From assembly GCA_018716135.1 (NCBI GenBank), contig DVKG01000003.1, positions 62,001 through 126,000 on the forward strand: a stretch of DNA of 64,000 nt, in the 5' to 3' direction. Positions 47,323-56,101 of the stretch are shown here, in pieces. A program made the position numbers and the translations under genes. The DNA is from Scybalosoma faecavium. GTDB taxonomy: Bacteria; Bacillota; Clostridia; Christensenellales; Christensenellaceae. Position 1 is the first letter of the stretch. Each line of letters opens with the position of its first letter. The notes beneath the pieces are model-generated. The model had not been told where the DNA came from. It worked only from the letters and a program-made list of their open reading frames with translations, and did not search any database.

Positions 47323-47742
47323 TTACTCGTCAACATTGTCACAAAGCACAGAATAAAGCTGCGGCAAAACAGTTTTGAGCACCAACGGCCTATTAGAAAC
47401 GCTCATGCAAGCGCATTTCGTATAGCAGACGGCCGCCTTCGCTCCGTCCGAATCACGAACAAGCGTGTACTCCACCTCTACCCGCACGTTGGATACATGC
47501 TTAATTCTCAGTTCAACCGTCAGCTCATCATCCTGAAACACGGGAACATAGTACCGCGAGTGTGTATCCAGCGGCATGATATGCGTACCCGAGCTGCGGT
47601 ATTCCGCGTTTGCTTCCGGATGCTGTCTCAGGAATTCCTTCTGCGCCATATCAAACCAGCTATAGTAATTGCCGTGATAACAAAAACCGTCCGGTCCGCA
47701 TTCATTATATCTGACTCTCAATTTATACGTTGCCGCAACCAT
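47323..47742 (-). CDS. Hot-dog-fold acyl-CoA thioesterase (YbgC/4-hydroxybenzoyl-CoA type)
   Basis: 139 residues. The pattern LRVRYNECGPDGFCYHGNYYSWFDMAQKEFLR matches the helix-sheet entry of the hot-dog thioesterases, with Asp in GPDGFCYHGNY at the place of the catalytic Asp, then VPVFQDDELTVELRIKHVSNVRVEVEYTLVRD. It hydrolyses short or aromatic acyl-CoA esters; the substrate is unknown. GAGGAAGGG lies before the ATG. It is the last gene of the dnaE-mtrB-pfkA set (27-base gap after pfkA). Confidence 0.85.
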   Translation of the reverse strand: MVAATYKLRVRYNECGPDGFCYHGNYYSWFDMAQKEFLRQHPEANAEYRSSGTHIMPLDTHSRYYVPVFQDDELTVELRIKHVSNVRVEVEYTLVRDSDGAKAAVCYTKCACMSVSNRPLVLKTVLPQLYSVLCDNVDE

Positions 47743-47769
47743 AGTTTCCCTTCCTCTCTGTTACAGTGT

Positions 47770-48738
47770 CTACCAGAGGCTCTTGTGGAACTCGTAAAGC
47801 TCCTTGTCAAATACGTTTTTCACAGCGACAGCCTCTGCCAGATCCATATCTATGATTTTGTTGTCCTTTATTCCAACCGCGCGAGAAGATACTCCTTCGC
47901 TTATAAGCTTTATAGCATGCAGGCTCATTCTGCTCGCAAGCATCCTGTCGAAAACAGTCGGATGACCGCCGCGCTGTACATATCCCAGTTTTATAGACTT
48001 CACATCAAATCCCGTCTTTGCGCCCAGGTAGTTCGCTATGGCCTCTCCCTTGCCCGCTCCTTCCGCGATAACAATGAGGCATGTCTTTTGACCTTGAATC
48101 CTCCTGCGTTTGAGGCTCGCTCCTATCTCGTCTATATCAAAAGGTTCTTCCGGAACTATAGCATACTCCGCGCCGCCTGTAATCGCCGCGTCGAGAGCGA
48201 TATCTCCGCAGTGATTCCCCATCACTTCTATAACGCCTATGCGCTCATGAGAGGACATCGTGTCCCGGATCTTGTCCATTTCTCCGATTACGCCGTTCAC
48301 CGCCGTGTCGAAACCAATTGTATAATCCGTATACCCCAGATCGTTATCTATAGTTCCGGGCAGTCCGATAGTCGGCACGCCGAGAGAATCAAGCTGCTTC
48401 GCGCCCATATAGCTGCCGTCGCCGCCGAGAACCACCAGAGTATCTATATCGAATGCTTTCGCCACCTCGACCGCCTTGGCCTGACCTTCCGGCGTTCGCA
48501 TTTCCTCGCAGCGCGAGGTTTTGAGCATCGTGCCTCCCGTGCCGAGTATACCCTCTATATCATCGTCGCGCAGCTCTTCTATCCTGCCTTCAATCAATCC
48601 CGTATACCCCTTGCGCACGCCCAGCACAGTCATGCCGTAGCTCTTTGCGGTTTTGTAAAGGTAGTATGTAGCTGCGTTCATGCCGGGTGTGTCGCCGCCG
48701 CTCGCCAGTATTGCAATCCTCTTCGCCGTATTAGTCAT
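47770..48738 (-). CDS. pfkA: 6-phosphofructokinase (ATP-type)
   Basis: 322 residues. It shows ILASGGDTPGMNAATYYLYK (canonical GGDAPGMNA with Thr for Ala), VVLGGDGSYMGAKQL (Gly in GGDGS marks ATP over pyrophosphate), PGTIDNDLGYTDYTIGFDTA (catalytic TIDND) and LGYVQRGGHPTVFDRMLASRMS. It is the committing step of glycolysis, normally allosteric. Its upstream neighbour is the TRAP gene (24-base gap); the usual clostridial order dnaE-pfkA-pyk is thus interrupted by mtrB and pyk is missing. Confidence 0.95.
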   Translation of the reverse strand: MTNTAKRIAILASGGDTPGMNAATYYLYKTAKSYGMTVLGVRKGYTGLIEGRIEELRDDDIEGILGTGGTMLKTSRCEEMRTPEGQAKAVEVAKAFDIDTLVVLGGDGSYMGAKQLDSLGVPTIGLPGTIDNDLGYTDYTIGFDTAVNGVIGEMDKIRDTMSSHERIGVIEVMGNHCGDIALDAAITGGAEYAIVPEEPFDIDEIGASLKRRRIQGQKTCLIVIAEGAGKGEAIANYLGAKTGFDVKSIKLGYVQRGGHPTVFDRMLASRMSLHAIKLISEGVSSRAVGIKDNKIIDMDLAEAVAVKNVFDKELYEFHKSLW

Positions 48739-48762
48739 ATTTTAAATTGCCGTCCTTTCAGC

Positions 48763-49008
48763 TTAATCTTCTTCTCCGCTTCGAAGCACGCCGTGCGCCG
48801 TATAAACCTGCGTCATTCCGCGGATTTTCATTGCAGATATGTTCTCAGTGAACTGCGCAACAAGCACTTCGCCCTTCGCCAACACTTCCGTGTGCTTCAG
48901 GCGGGTGTCGTCGCCTCGCGTCATGCCTATTACACTGGCTCCGTCCTCGAGCGCTTTTACAACTATATATTCTCCGAATCTAGCGTCGTTATCCTGCTTC
49001 ATATCCAT
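48763..49008 (-). CDS. mtrB: Tryptophan RNA-binding attenuation protein (TRAP) homologue
   Basis: 81 residues aligning end to end with Bacillus TRAP: EYIVVKALEDGASVIGMTRG, TEVLAKGEVLVAQFTENISA, MKIRG, QVYTAHG. Tryptophan-pocket residues are kept (Thr30, Thr35, Thr54 and Ser58, equivalent to Bacillus Thr25, Thr30, Thr49 and Ser53). Of the three basic RNA-binding residues (Lys37, Lys56, Arg58 of Bacillus), Lys61 and Arg63 are present but the first is Val42. TRAP forms an 11-mer ring that binds G/UAG-repeat RNA when tryptophan is present and represses trp genes. It lies between dnaE and pfkA, and no trp gene is in the window. ATG at 49008 or two codons later. Confidence 0.88.
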   Translation of the reverse strand: MDMKQDNDARFGEYIVVKALEDGASVIGMTRGDDTRLKHTEVLAKGEVLVAQFTENISAMKIRGMTQVYTAHGVLRSGEED

Positions 49009-49133
49009 CTGTTCCGTACGGATGCTCCGTTCTTCTTGTCTCGTTCTTTTCTAAAAACTAATGGAGATACCGATTTGCAGCGCGCCGCGCAGCTCAAGTA
49101 TCAGCTAAAGAAATTCTACCACAATTTGCCGTC

Positions 49134-52100
49134 TCACGCAACCGCGACGTTTTCATCTCCGAGCATGTCCTTCAGCTCTCTCAGCAGAGCCGGAGATATA
49201 TCCACCCCTCGCTTCATGGGTAGCTTCTGCTTATTGCTTTCGACATAAACTATCACGGTATTTTCTCCTGCGTATCTCGACAGCACAGATATTATACTGC
49301 GCATCTGAGCCGCATTTTTCTTTGCCACTTTTATGAACAGCCTTTGCGCCGTGGGGATATTTGATGAGTCAAATATTCCATCGAGAATTATCTCGGGCGG
49401 TCCGTCCTCGTTCACCATTACCTTACCGGATATAGTAAGCACGGCGTCTTTGCGCAATTTGGATTCCTGCTCCTTGTACGTTCTCGGAAACACCACGACT
49501 CCCATGCTGCCTGTCATATCCTCAAACACGCAGTTTGCCATCATCTGTTTATTCTGCCGCGTTATTCGAGTTTTTATGCCGGTGAATATGCCCATCAATC
49601 TGACGCGCATTCCGTCATATTTCTCCGCTGCTCTAATATCGTGTTCCGCCGCCGTCAGATCGCTTATAGTATAGCTCTGTTTTTCAATCTGCTCAGCATA
49701 CTGTTCCATAGGATGCGCCGAGATATAGAGACCGGTTTTTTCCTTTTCGAACGCGAGCTTTTGCAGCGGTTCAAACTCCGGCACATCGGGCAGCTCCATA
49801 CTCTGCCTCGGCGCGCCCTCCATGTCAAAAAAGCTGCCCTGCCCCGCCAGCTCACGCTTAGCTTTCGCCGCCGCACTTTTTATCAGCTGTTCATAAACCG
49901 CCATGAGCTGCGCTCTGTTCGCTCCGGTATAGTCAAAACAACCCGAAAGTATCAGCGATTCTATCTGGGATTTGTTTATATACGTCACCGTTCGGCTTAT
50001 GCAGTCCTCCAGATCTATAAAATCTCCATTTTCCCGCTCTTTTATCAATCCGTCTATCGCGCCGCCGATTTGCCTCAGAGCCGCCAGCCCGAACCTTATC
50101 CCGCCGTTTTCTACCGTAAACTTGGCCCCGGATTTATTCACATCCGGAGGCAGGAGCTTTATGCCGCGGCGTTTTACATACCTCATATAGTGCGCCAGCT
50201 TGTCAGAATTTGAGATAAAGCTGTTAAGCAATGCGGTCATAAATTCCGGCTCATAATAGCACTTCAGCCATGCTGTCTGATACGAAACCACAGCATATGC
50301 GCAAGCGTGAGATTTGTTAAAAGCATACTGAGCAAAATCCATCATTTGATCGAATACCTCAGTCGCCGCTTTTTTCGACACGCCTCGCTTCAACGCGCCG
50401 TTCACATCGTCTTCACCGTATATGAACACATGCCGCTCGCGTTCCATGACGTCCTTTTTCTTCTTCGCCATCGCCCTGCGCACAAGGTCGCTTCTCCCGA
50501 GAGAATATCCCGCCATATCGCGCACGATTTCCATAACCTGCTCCTGATACACCATGCAGCCGTAAGTATCGCCCAAAGACTTCTCAAGTATCTTATCCGC
50601 ATAGCGCACATTCTCTCTGTTGTTTTTCCCGGCTATATAATCGGGTATCTTCGACATAGGGCCGGGTCGGAAAAGAGATATCCCCACCATTATATCGCCC
50701 AGATTCTCCGGTCTGAGCTGCATCATCAGCGAGCGCATTCCCTCGCTTTCCAGCTGAAACATCCCGTCCGTCTCGCCCGACGAAATCAAATCATAGACCT
50801 TTTGATCTTCCATATCTATTTCGTCTATATCTATATCTATTCCGCGCTGCCTGAGCATATCCAGAGTATCGCGTATGACAGTAAGCGTGCGCAAGCCGAG
50901 AAAATCCATTTTAAGCAGTCCCAGCGATTCCAGATGGTTCATAGTGACCTGAGTCATCACTGCATCATCCTTCTGGCTGACGCAGAGAGGTACATATTCC
51001 GTGACCGGCTCTTTGGATATTACGACGCCCGCCGCGTGCGTGGAAGTATGCCTGGGCATACCCTCCAGCTTTCTCGCCATATCCAGCCATGATTTTATTA
51101 CATCATTGCTCTCGTATTCCGCTCTCAGCCTGCTGTTTATCTCGAGCGCCCTGTCTATCGTCATTTTCAGCTCGAATGGTATCATCTTCGCTACTCTGTC
51201 TGACTCCGCGACGCTTATCTTCAAAACTCTGGCTACATCTCTGACTACCTGACGCGCGCCCAGAGTTCCGAATGTTATAATCTGCGCGACTCTATCCGAA
51301 CCGTATTTTGAGACTACGTAATCTATTACCTCTCCTCGCCTCTCGTAGCAAAAATCTATATCTATATCCGGCATACTCACGCGCTCCGGATTGAGAAACC
51401 GCTCGAACAGCAGACCGTATTTAATCGGATCTATATTTGTTATGCCTAACGCATATGCTACAATACTTCCCGCCGCGCTGCCTCTCCCCGGGCCAACCAT
51501 TATCCCTTTGCCTCTGGCAAAAGCGACGTAGTCCCATACTATCAGAAAATAGTCCACGAAGCCCATGCTGCGTATGGTTTCCAGCTCATACATCAGCCTC
51601 TCTTCATGTTCATCAGGATTGGCATACCTTTTTTTCATTCCCTCTCGAGTTACATACTCAAGATATTCGTAATGACTTGCAAATCCGTCCGGTATCGGAA
51701 AATCCGGCAAATGCAGCTCGCCGAATTCCAGCTCCACATTGCATTTATCCGCAATTTTTACCGTGTTTTCTACAGCCTCCGGCACATAGGAAAAAAGACT
51801 CGCCATCTCCTCCGGAGATTTCAAATAAAACTCGTCGGAATCGAACAATCCGCCCTCGTCTATCGTTCTGCCCATTTGCAGACACATCAGCACTTCCTGA
51901 GCCTGAGCATCCTCCTTGAGCGTATAATGCGAATCGTTTGTAACAGCCAGTTCGATACCAAGCTCTCTGGCTATTTTTATTAGCTGCGGGTTGATCATGC
52001 GCTGTTCCGGAATGCCATGATCCTGCAGCTCGAGATAAAAATCCTCCCCAAACACGGATTTATACCAAGCGGCCGCCTCTTTAGCCGCATCGTACTCTCC

Positions 52101-52544
52101 GCGAACGAGAGCTGACGGAATCTCCCCCGCCAGGCACGCAGACATGCAAACCAGACCCTCGCTGTGCTCCTTCAGTATCTCGTGATCTATTCTGGGCTTA
52201 TAATAGAAACCCTCCGTGAATCCGGCGGAACAAAGCTTCATCAGGTTCTTATATCCCGTTTTGTTTTTAGCCAGCAATATCAAATGAGCATATTCTCTGG
52301 CCGCTGTCGATTTTTCTCTCCTGTCTCCGTTCACTATGTAAAATTCGCAGCCCAGTATCGGCTTTATCCCCGCCGCCTGCGCCGCTTTGTAAAATTCTAT
52401 TATGCCGTACATAGCGCCATGATCCGTTATGGCCAGAGCCTTCATCCCCAGCTCGGCCGCCCTTTTTGTGACCTCGCTCACTCTGGACGCTCCGTCCAAA
52501 AGGCTGTACTCCGTATGAACGTGCAAATGCACAAAATCTGTCAT
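49134..52544 (-). CDS. dnaE: DNA polymerase III alpha subunit (DnaE)
   Basis: 1136 residues. The N-terminal PHP domain reads MTDFVHLHVHTEYSLLDGAS...AITDHGAMYGIIEF. The polymerase palm has VGPGRGSAAGSIVAY and the catalytic SMPDIDIDFCYERR. Further on are MPRHTSTHAAGVVIS, FNKSHACAYAVVSYQTAWLK, the helix-hairpin-helix region, and a C-terminal OB-fold (MRVRLMGIFTGIKTRITRQNKQMMANCVFEDMTG). The start is the ATG at 52544 (AAGGAAG upstream), which gives the exact family N terminus; the longer frame to 52634 is not supported. It is the first gene of dnaE-mtrB-pfkA-thioesterase. Confidence 0.96.
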   Translation of the reverse strand: MTDFVHLHVHTEYSLLDGASRVSEVTKRAAELGMKALAITDHGAMYGIIEFYKAAQAAGIKPILGCEFYIVNGDRREKSTAAREYAHLILLAKNKTGYKNLMKLCSAGFTEGFYYKPRIDHEILKEHSEGLVCMSACLAGEIPSALVRGEYDAAKEAAAWYKSVFGEDFYLELQDHGIPEQRMINPQLIKIARELGIELAVTNDSHYTLKEDAQAQEVLMCLQMGRTIDEGGLFDSDEFYLKSPEEMASLFSYVPEAVENTVKIADKCNVELEFGELHLPDFPIPDGFASHYEYLEYVTREGMKKRYANPDEHEERLMYELETIRSMGFVDYFLIVWDYVAFARGKGIMVGPGRGSAAGSIVAYALGITNIDPIKYGLLFERFLNPERVSMPDIDIDFCYERRGEVIDYVVSKYGSDRVAQIITFGTLGARQVVRDVARVLKISVAESDRVAKMIPFELKMTIDRALEINSRLRAEYESNDVIKSWLDMARKLEGMPRHTSTHAAGVVISKEPVTEYVPLCVSQKDDAVMTQVTMNHLESLGLLKMDFLGLRTLTVIRDTLDMLRQRGIDIDIDEIDMEDQKVYDLISSGETDGMFQLESEGMRSLMMQLRPENLGDIMVGISLFRPGPMSKIPDYIAGKNNRENVRYADKILEKSLGDTYGCMVYQEQVMEIVRDMAGYSLGRSDLVRRAMAKKKKDVMERERHVFIYGEDDVNGALKRGVSKKAATEVFDQMMDFAQYAFNKSHACAYAVVSYQTAWLKCYYEPEFMTALLNSFISNSDKLAHYMRYVKRRGIKLLPPDVNKSGAKFTVENGGIRFGLAALRQIGGAIDGLIKERENGDFIDLEDCISRTVTYINKSQIESLILSGCFDYTGANRAQLMAVYEQLIKSAAAKAKRELAGQGSFFDMEGAPRQSMELPDVPEFEPLQKLAFEKEKTGLYISAHPMEQYAEQIEKQSYTISDLTAAEHDIRAAEKYDGMRVRLMGIFTGIKTRITRQNKQMMANCVFEDMTGSMGVVVFPRTYKEQESKLRKDAVLTISGKVMVNEDGPPEIILDGIFDSSNIPTAQRLFIKVAKKNAAQMRSIISVLSRYAGENTVIVYVESNKQKLPMKRGVDISPALLRELKDMLGDENVAVA

Positions 52545-52744
52545 TTTCTTCTTCCTTCCTGCGGGCTGTTGCATAGTCCGACAAAATGAAGTATCATAAT
52601 ATGTGTGCAAGCTGAAGCGACGACGTCTGCACACGAATACCCATTCTGCATAGACGTCTGCCGAATTTCAGCTTTCGTATCAGCTAAGTATATTGTAACA
52701 CAAAAACAGACAATAAACAGGCACATACACTTCATTTTTCCCCG

Positions 52745-52788
52745 TTCAATAAAGGGCATCGCCCCTTAGGAGATCTGTTCACGGTTAT
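52745..52788 (+). repeat. Dispersed repeat copy F (minimal, 44 bp)
   Basis: Both ends remain (TTCAATAAAGGGC... and ATCTGTTCACGGTTAT) with hairpin 1 and a TTAGG scrap of the linker after hairpin 2; all else is deleted. It ends immediately before an ATG that is a false start for the next gene. Confidence 0.85.
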
Positions 52789-52839
52789 ATGGCGATATAT
52801 GACGATTCTGCGCCTGTTGGCTCGACGGAGGATATTTTT

Positions 52840-53646
52840 ATGATAAAGCTAATCGCACTGGACATAGACGACACGCTTATAGGTGCGGACGGCGCAATCT
52901 CAGATGAGAACATACGCGCTCTGCGAAAAGCATCCGACTCAGGCATACGGCTGGCGTTGGCTTCGGGCAGAGCATACAACGGAATGCTCCGATACATGGA
53001 CGCCATTCCCGGAATAACAGACGTGATAGCCTGCGCCGGCTCGCAGGTTTTTAAAGACGGAAAACTTGTCCGGAGCAATCCTCTGAGCGACAATGACGTT
53101 CGCCGTCTTTATAATTACGCCACGGCGGCCGGATGTGAAGTTCAGCTTTATATAGGCCCCGATTTCTGCTACACTCATACGACTGAGCACACTAAGTTCT
53201 ATTCCGGTCTTTACAAACACACCGGCAGGCTGATAGATTTAAATTCTATGAACGAGCTCAATTCCGTAAAAGTGTTGATAAACTCCGGTCAGGACGAGGG
53301 CGGAACAGCCAGAGCCAAGACTATAAAAAATGAAATCGCCGCCGCCTTCCCACATCTAACAGTTTTGACGAGTAAGCCGTGGTATATAGAAGTTCTCAAT
53401 CCCGGCTCAAGCAAAGGTGCAGCTCTGGAGCAGCTTTCACGCGAGCTGGGTCTTGAAAGATGCGAAGTCGCCGCGATAGGAGACAGCATGATAGACCTCT
53501 CCATGATAGAATGGGCAGGCTTGGGCATAGCTATGCAGAATTCTGTCCCCGAAGTTCTCTCCGCGGCCGATTTTATCACGCTGAGCGCAGATGACAACGG
53601 CGTAGCTTATTTCATAGATAAGCTTCTCAGCGGAAGTATTTTGTGA
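52840..53646 (+). CDS. HAD-superfamily Cof-type phosphatase
   Basis: 268 residues. Motif I IKLIALDIDDTLIGADG (nucleophile Asp and general acid Asp), motif II ALASGR, motif III Lys in LNPGSSKGAAL, and motif IV IGDSMIDLSMIEWAG. The C2-type cap lies at about 85-190. Such enzymes dephosphorylate sugar phosphates or cofactors; the substrate cannot be assigned. The ATG at 52840 has GGAGG 8 bases upstream. The in-frame ATG at 52789 abuts repeat copy F, has no ribosome site and gives 17 atypical residues. Confidence 0.88.
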   Translation: MIKLIALDIDDTLIGADGAISDENIRALRKASDSGIRLALASGRAYNGMLRYMDAIPGITDVIACAGSQVFKDGKLVRSNPLSDNDVRRLYNYATAAGCEVQLYIGPDFCYTHTTEHTKFYSGLYKHTGRLIDLNSMNELNSVKVLINSGQDEGGTARAKTIKNEIAAAFPHLTVLTSKPWYIEVLNPGSSKGAALEQLSRELGLERCEVAAIGDSMIDLSMIEWAGLGIAMQNSVPEVLSAADFITLSADDNGVAYFIDKLLSGSIL

Positions 53647-53722
53647 ACATATTTTTTAATTAATTTATTTTATTTCTATACTATAAAGGCGGCGCACGTA
53701 TATTTTTTAAACTGCCGCCTAT

Positions 53723-53809
53723 TTCAATAAGGGGCGCCGCCCCGTCATTCAACAAGTGAACGAAGGACGAAGCCTCTTAGGGCTTCAGCGGCAGATTGCA
53801 TTGCCGCTT
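53723..53809 (+). repeat. Dispersed repeat copy G (3' truncated)
   Basis: Left end, hairpin 1, the closing strand GTGAAC, a decayed hairpin 2 (GAAGGACGAAGCCTC) and hairpin 3 shortened to AGCGGCA / TTGCCGCT. It has no hairpin 4 or GTTCAC end. The G-to-A and C-to-T pair in the arm of hairpin 3 keeps pairing (GGCA/TGCC), a compensatory change. The remaining part of this 366-base gap holds TATAAT at 53947-53952, probably the -10 box of hprK. Confidence 0.85.
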
Positions 53810-54012
53810 TATTTTTCAAGCAATTTACTCAGCTGTTCTACGTAAATAATCCTTTTGAAATATCTGTGATTATCCCTATGAAAATCCACAATATCTCAAA
53901 AGTGCAGCTCGCTTTTTATGGTAAATTGCACTGCGATGTGCTACAATATAATATGTAGACTGCTATTAACTCGGTCTGCAAATCAGAGGAAAGAATTTAC
54001 AGGAGATATACT

Positions 54013-54927
54013 ATGAAACGCGGCATTAAAGTTCAGACAATGGTAGACGAGCTGGGTTTAACCGTACTCCACATGAGCGAAAAAGAGACCATGCAGATAG
54101 AATCCAGCGACCTAAACCGACCCGGTTTGCAGCTTTCCGGCTATTATGAATACTTCACAGCCGGCTGCGTTCAGCTTCTCGGCATGGCGGAGATGACTTA
54201 TCTTTACAACCTGCCCGAGAATATCCGCAGAGAAAGGCTTGCGATGTACTTCAACCTGCCTATACCTGTCGTGCTGATAGCCAGAAACCTCACCCCGCCG
54301 GATGATTTTATCGAAGCTGCAAAAAAAGTAGACGTTCCCGTGCTGATGTGCGGTCTTACGGCAACTAAACTCACTCATATAACGAGTACCTTCTTAGATA
54401 AGCAGCTCGCACCTTGCATAGCCCGCCACGGCGGTCTGCTGGATATTTACGGCGTTGGCATTTTTATAACAGGCGAATCAGGCGTCGGCAAAAGTGAAAC
54501 AGCCCTTGAGCTGATAAAACGCGGACATCGTCTTGTTGCTGACGACGTAGTTGAAATACGAAAGACGTCAGACACGACTCTGATCGGTTCTGCTCCGGAC
54601 GTTATCCGTCATCTTATGGAGGTCAGAGGTCTGGGTCTGGTGGACGTTTCTGTACTGTACGGCATGGGCGCCGTTATGCTGGAAAAAACAATAAGCCTGT
54701 GCATACATCTTGAAATGGGAGATGTAAAAGACCTTGACAGACTCGGACTTACGCAGGAATATATAACCTTGCTGGGCATTAAAGTACCCAAAACTACAAT
54801 TCCCGTTCGACCCGGACGCAACGTCGCTATTATCATGGAAGTCGCCGCTATGAACTTCCGCCTTCGTTCTATGGGACAAAATGCGGCTAACACGCTGGAT
54901 CATAAAATCATGGAACTTCTGGGATAA
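54013..54927 (+). CDS. hprK: HPr kinase/phosphorylase
   Basis: 304 residues. Phosphorylates HPr at Ser46 and removes it, the key sensor of carbon catabolite repression in Firmicutes. Walker A ITGESGVGKSETALELIKRGH, RLVADDVVEI, and the signature MEVRGLGLVDVSVLYGMGAV are complete. The N-terminal MurE-like domain spans 1-~125. AGGAG lies 7 bases before the ATG. It is monocistronic here; the usual partner lgt does not follow. Confidence 0.95.
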   Translation: MKRGIKVQTMVDELGLTVLHMSEKETMQIESSDLNRPGLQLSGYYEYFTAGCVQLLGMAEMTYLYNLPENIRRERLAMYFNLPIPVVLIARNLTPPDDFIEAAKKVDVPVLMCGLTATKLTHITSTFLDKQLAPCIARHGGLLDIYGVGIFITGESGVGKSETALELIKRGHRLVADDVVEIRKTSDTTLIGSAPDVIRHLMEVRGLGLVDVSVLYGMGAVMLEKTISLCIHLEMGDVKDLDRLGLTQEYITLLGIKVPKTTIPVRPGRNVAIIMEVAAMNFRLRSMGQNAANTLDHKIMELLG

Positions 54928-55017
54928 CTCCCCCACACAGCTCGAGAATTTGTATCCAAATTGTAACAATTCACTTTATTTTCACATTATTCACTTTATT
55001 TTTTCATATATTTAAGC

Positions 55018-55160
55018 TATACTGTGGTTGTAATAAAGAGATGTTATTTTTCATCTCAGTTACAATTAATAAGCTATTTCTTCCTTAACTTCCTTTCAGA
55101 TTGGGCGTTCCTGTTGTGGCTACCGGGAACGCTCGTTCCTATTTACGGGATTTTTGTAAT
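55018..55160 (+). other. Structured intergenic region, possible small RNA
   Basis: Within the 285 bases between hprK and ogt: TATACT (55018-55023) as a possible -10 box. A two-part hairpin TTGTAA-x4-GAGATG ... CATCTC-x2-TTACAA follows (55028-55065), then a second hairpin GCGTTCC / GGGAACGC (about 55106-55132). The terminator at 55171-55200 closes the region. No protein is encoded. I could not match it to 6S RNA, a riboswitch or another known family. Confidence 0.4.
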
Positions 55161-55170
55161 TTTTAATACA

Positions 55171-55200
55171 AAAATGCAGGAGAACGGTCTCCTGCATTTT
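55171..55200. terminator. Bidirectional terminator downstream of ogt
   Basis: Perfect 12-bp stem AAAATGCAGGAG / CTCCTGCATTTT, loop AACGGT. T-runs on both sides (TTTT on plus; TTTTGTATT on minus). It serves ogt and any RNA from the hprK side. Confidence 0.88.
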
Positions 55201-55212
55201 TTATCTGTAAAT

Positions 55213-55698
55213 TCAATTTCGCTGTTCAAGATCCAAAAGCTGCTTTTTTACTTCTACGCCCGCTGCGAAGCCCGTAAGCGAACCATCAGCGCCTACGACT
55301 CTATGGCATGGTATCAATATCATAATCGGATTTTTATTGTTCGCTCCGCCTATAGCGCGCGACGACCTGGGACTCCCCATGCTTTCCGCTACCTGTTTAT
55401 ACGATCTCGTTTCGCCATAAGGTATCTTCACCAGCTCGGCCCATACACGCTTTTGAAAATCAGTACCTTCCGGTTTTATAGGCAGATCAAAACTCTTCCG
55501 CCATCCGCTGAAATATTCCATAAGCTGCTCGCGAGCTTTGAGCATAAGAGGCGTCTCTTCATCCAACATATCCATCGCCGCGCCGTATTTCTGCGGCTGC
55601 TTTTCCTGCTCCACGCACAGACGCGTTATATAGCCGTCCTCATCCTCTTCTATACGAACCCAACCTATCGGAAACCTATAGTAGTGTTTGCGTTTCAT
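55213..55698 (-). CDS. ogt: Methylated-DNA--protein-cysteine methyltransferase
   Basis: 161 residues. Suicide repair enzyme taking methyl from O6-methylguanine. DNA-binding TDFQKRVWAELVKIPYGETRSYKQVAESMGSPRSSRAIGGANNKNP (recognition helix with the Arg finger), the acceptor Cys in ILIPCHRVVGADGSLTGFAAG, and LKKQLLDLE-like end. The N-terminal domain is short, as in Ogt. GGGAG lies before the ATG. Monocistronic. Confidence 0.94.
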   Translation of the reverse strand: MKRKHYYRFPIGWVRIEEDEDGYITRLCVEQEKQPQKYGAAMDMLDEETPLMLKAREQLMEYFSGWRKSFDLPIKPEGTDFQKRVWAELVKIPYGETRSYKQVAESMGSPRSSRAIGGANNKNPIMILIPCHRVVGADGSLTGFAAGVEVKKQLLDLEQRN

Positions 55699-55860
55699 AT
55701 GTTCTCTCCCTATTTGGCTTGTTTTGTATAATTTATTATATCACATTTTATTTTTTTCAACAATACGAGTTTATTCGACAAATAAACATTATCCTAGTTT
55801 CACCCTCGTGTTATCCATTTATATAAATATTGTTTTTTTGTCAATATATCAAAAATACTA

Positions 55861-55889
55861 TTGACACTCCCTGATATCTCATATATAAT
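55861..55889 (+). promoter_or_regulatory. Consensus promoter of tRNA-fMet
   Basis: TTGACA (55861-55866), 17-base spacer, TATAAT (55884-55889): a perfect sigma-A consensus 38 bases before the tRNA. Confidence 0.92.
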
Positions 55890-55927
55890 ATAGGAGTTGT
55901 AAGACATAGCGTCTTATTGATATTCGC

Positions 55928-56003
<76 letters not shown>

Positions 56004-56010
56004 TTATTCG

Positions 56011-56036
56011 CCGCAGATTTTATCTGCGGTTTTTTT
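56011..56036 (+). terminator. Terminator of tRNA-fMet
   Basis: Perfect 8-bp stem CCGCAGAT / ATCTGCGG, loop TTT, then TTTTTTT. Confidence 0.92.
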
Positions 56037-56054
56037 GTATTTTGCTTTAAATTC

Positions 56055-56087
56055 AAAAAAGGCATTCTCAGACAGAGACGCCTTTTT
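56055..56087 (-). terminator. Terminator of the MacB-like ABC operon
   Basis: AAAAAAGGC-x2-TCTC ... GAGA-c-GCCTTTTT, a long imperfect stem with a U-tract on the minus strand, 15 bases after the permease stop. Confidence 0.8.
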
Positions 56088-56101
56088 CTATTTCTCTAGA
56101 T

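Noticed and set aside
47497..49248. 583-codon plus-strand frame opposite thioesterase, pfkA and mtrB
   Set aside because: Antisense shadow of three recognised genes with good start signals.
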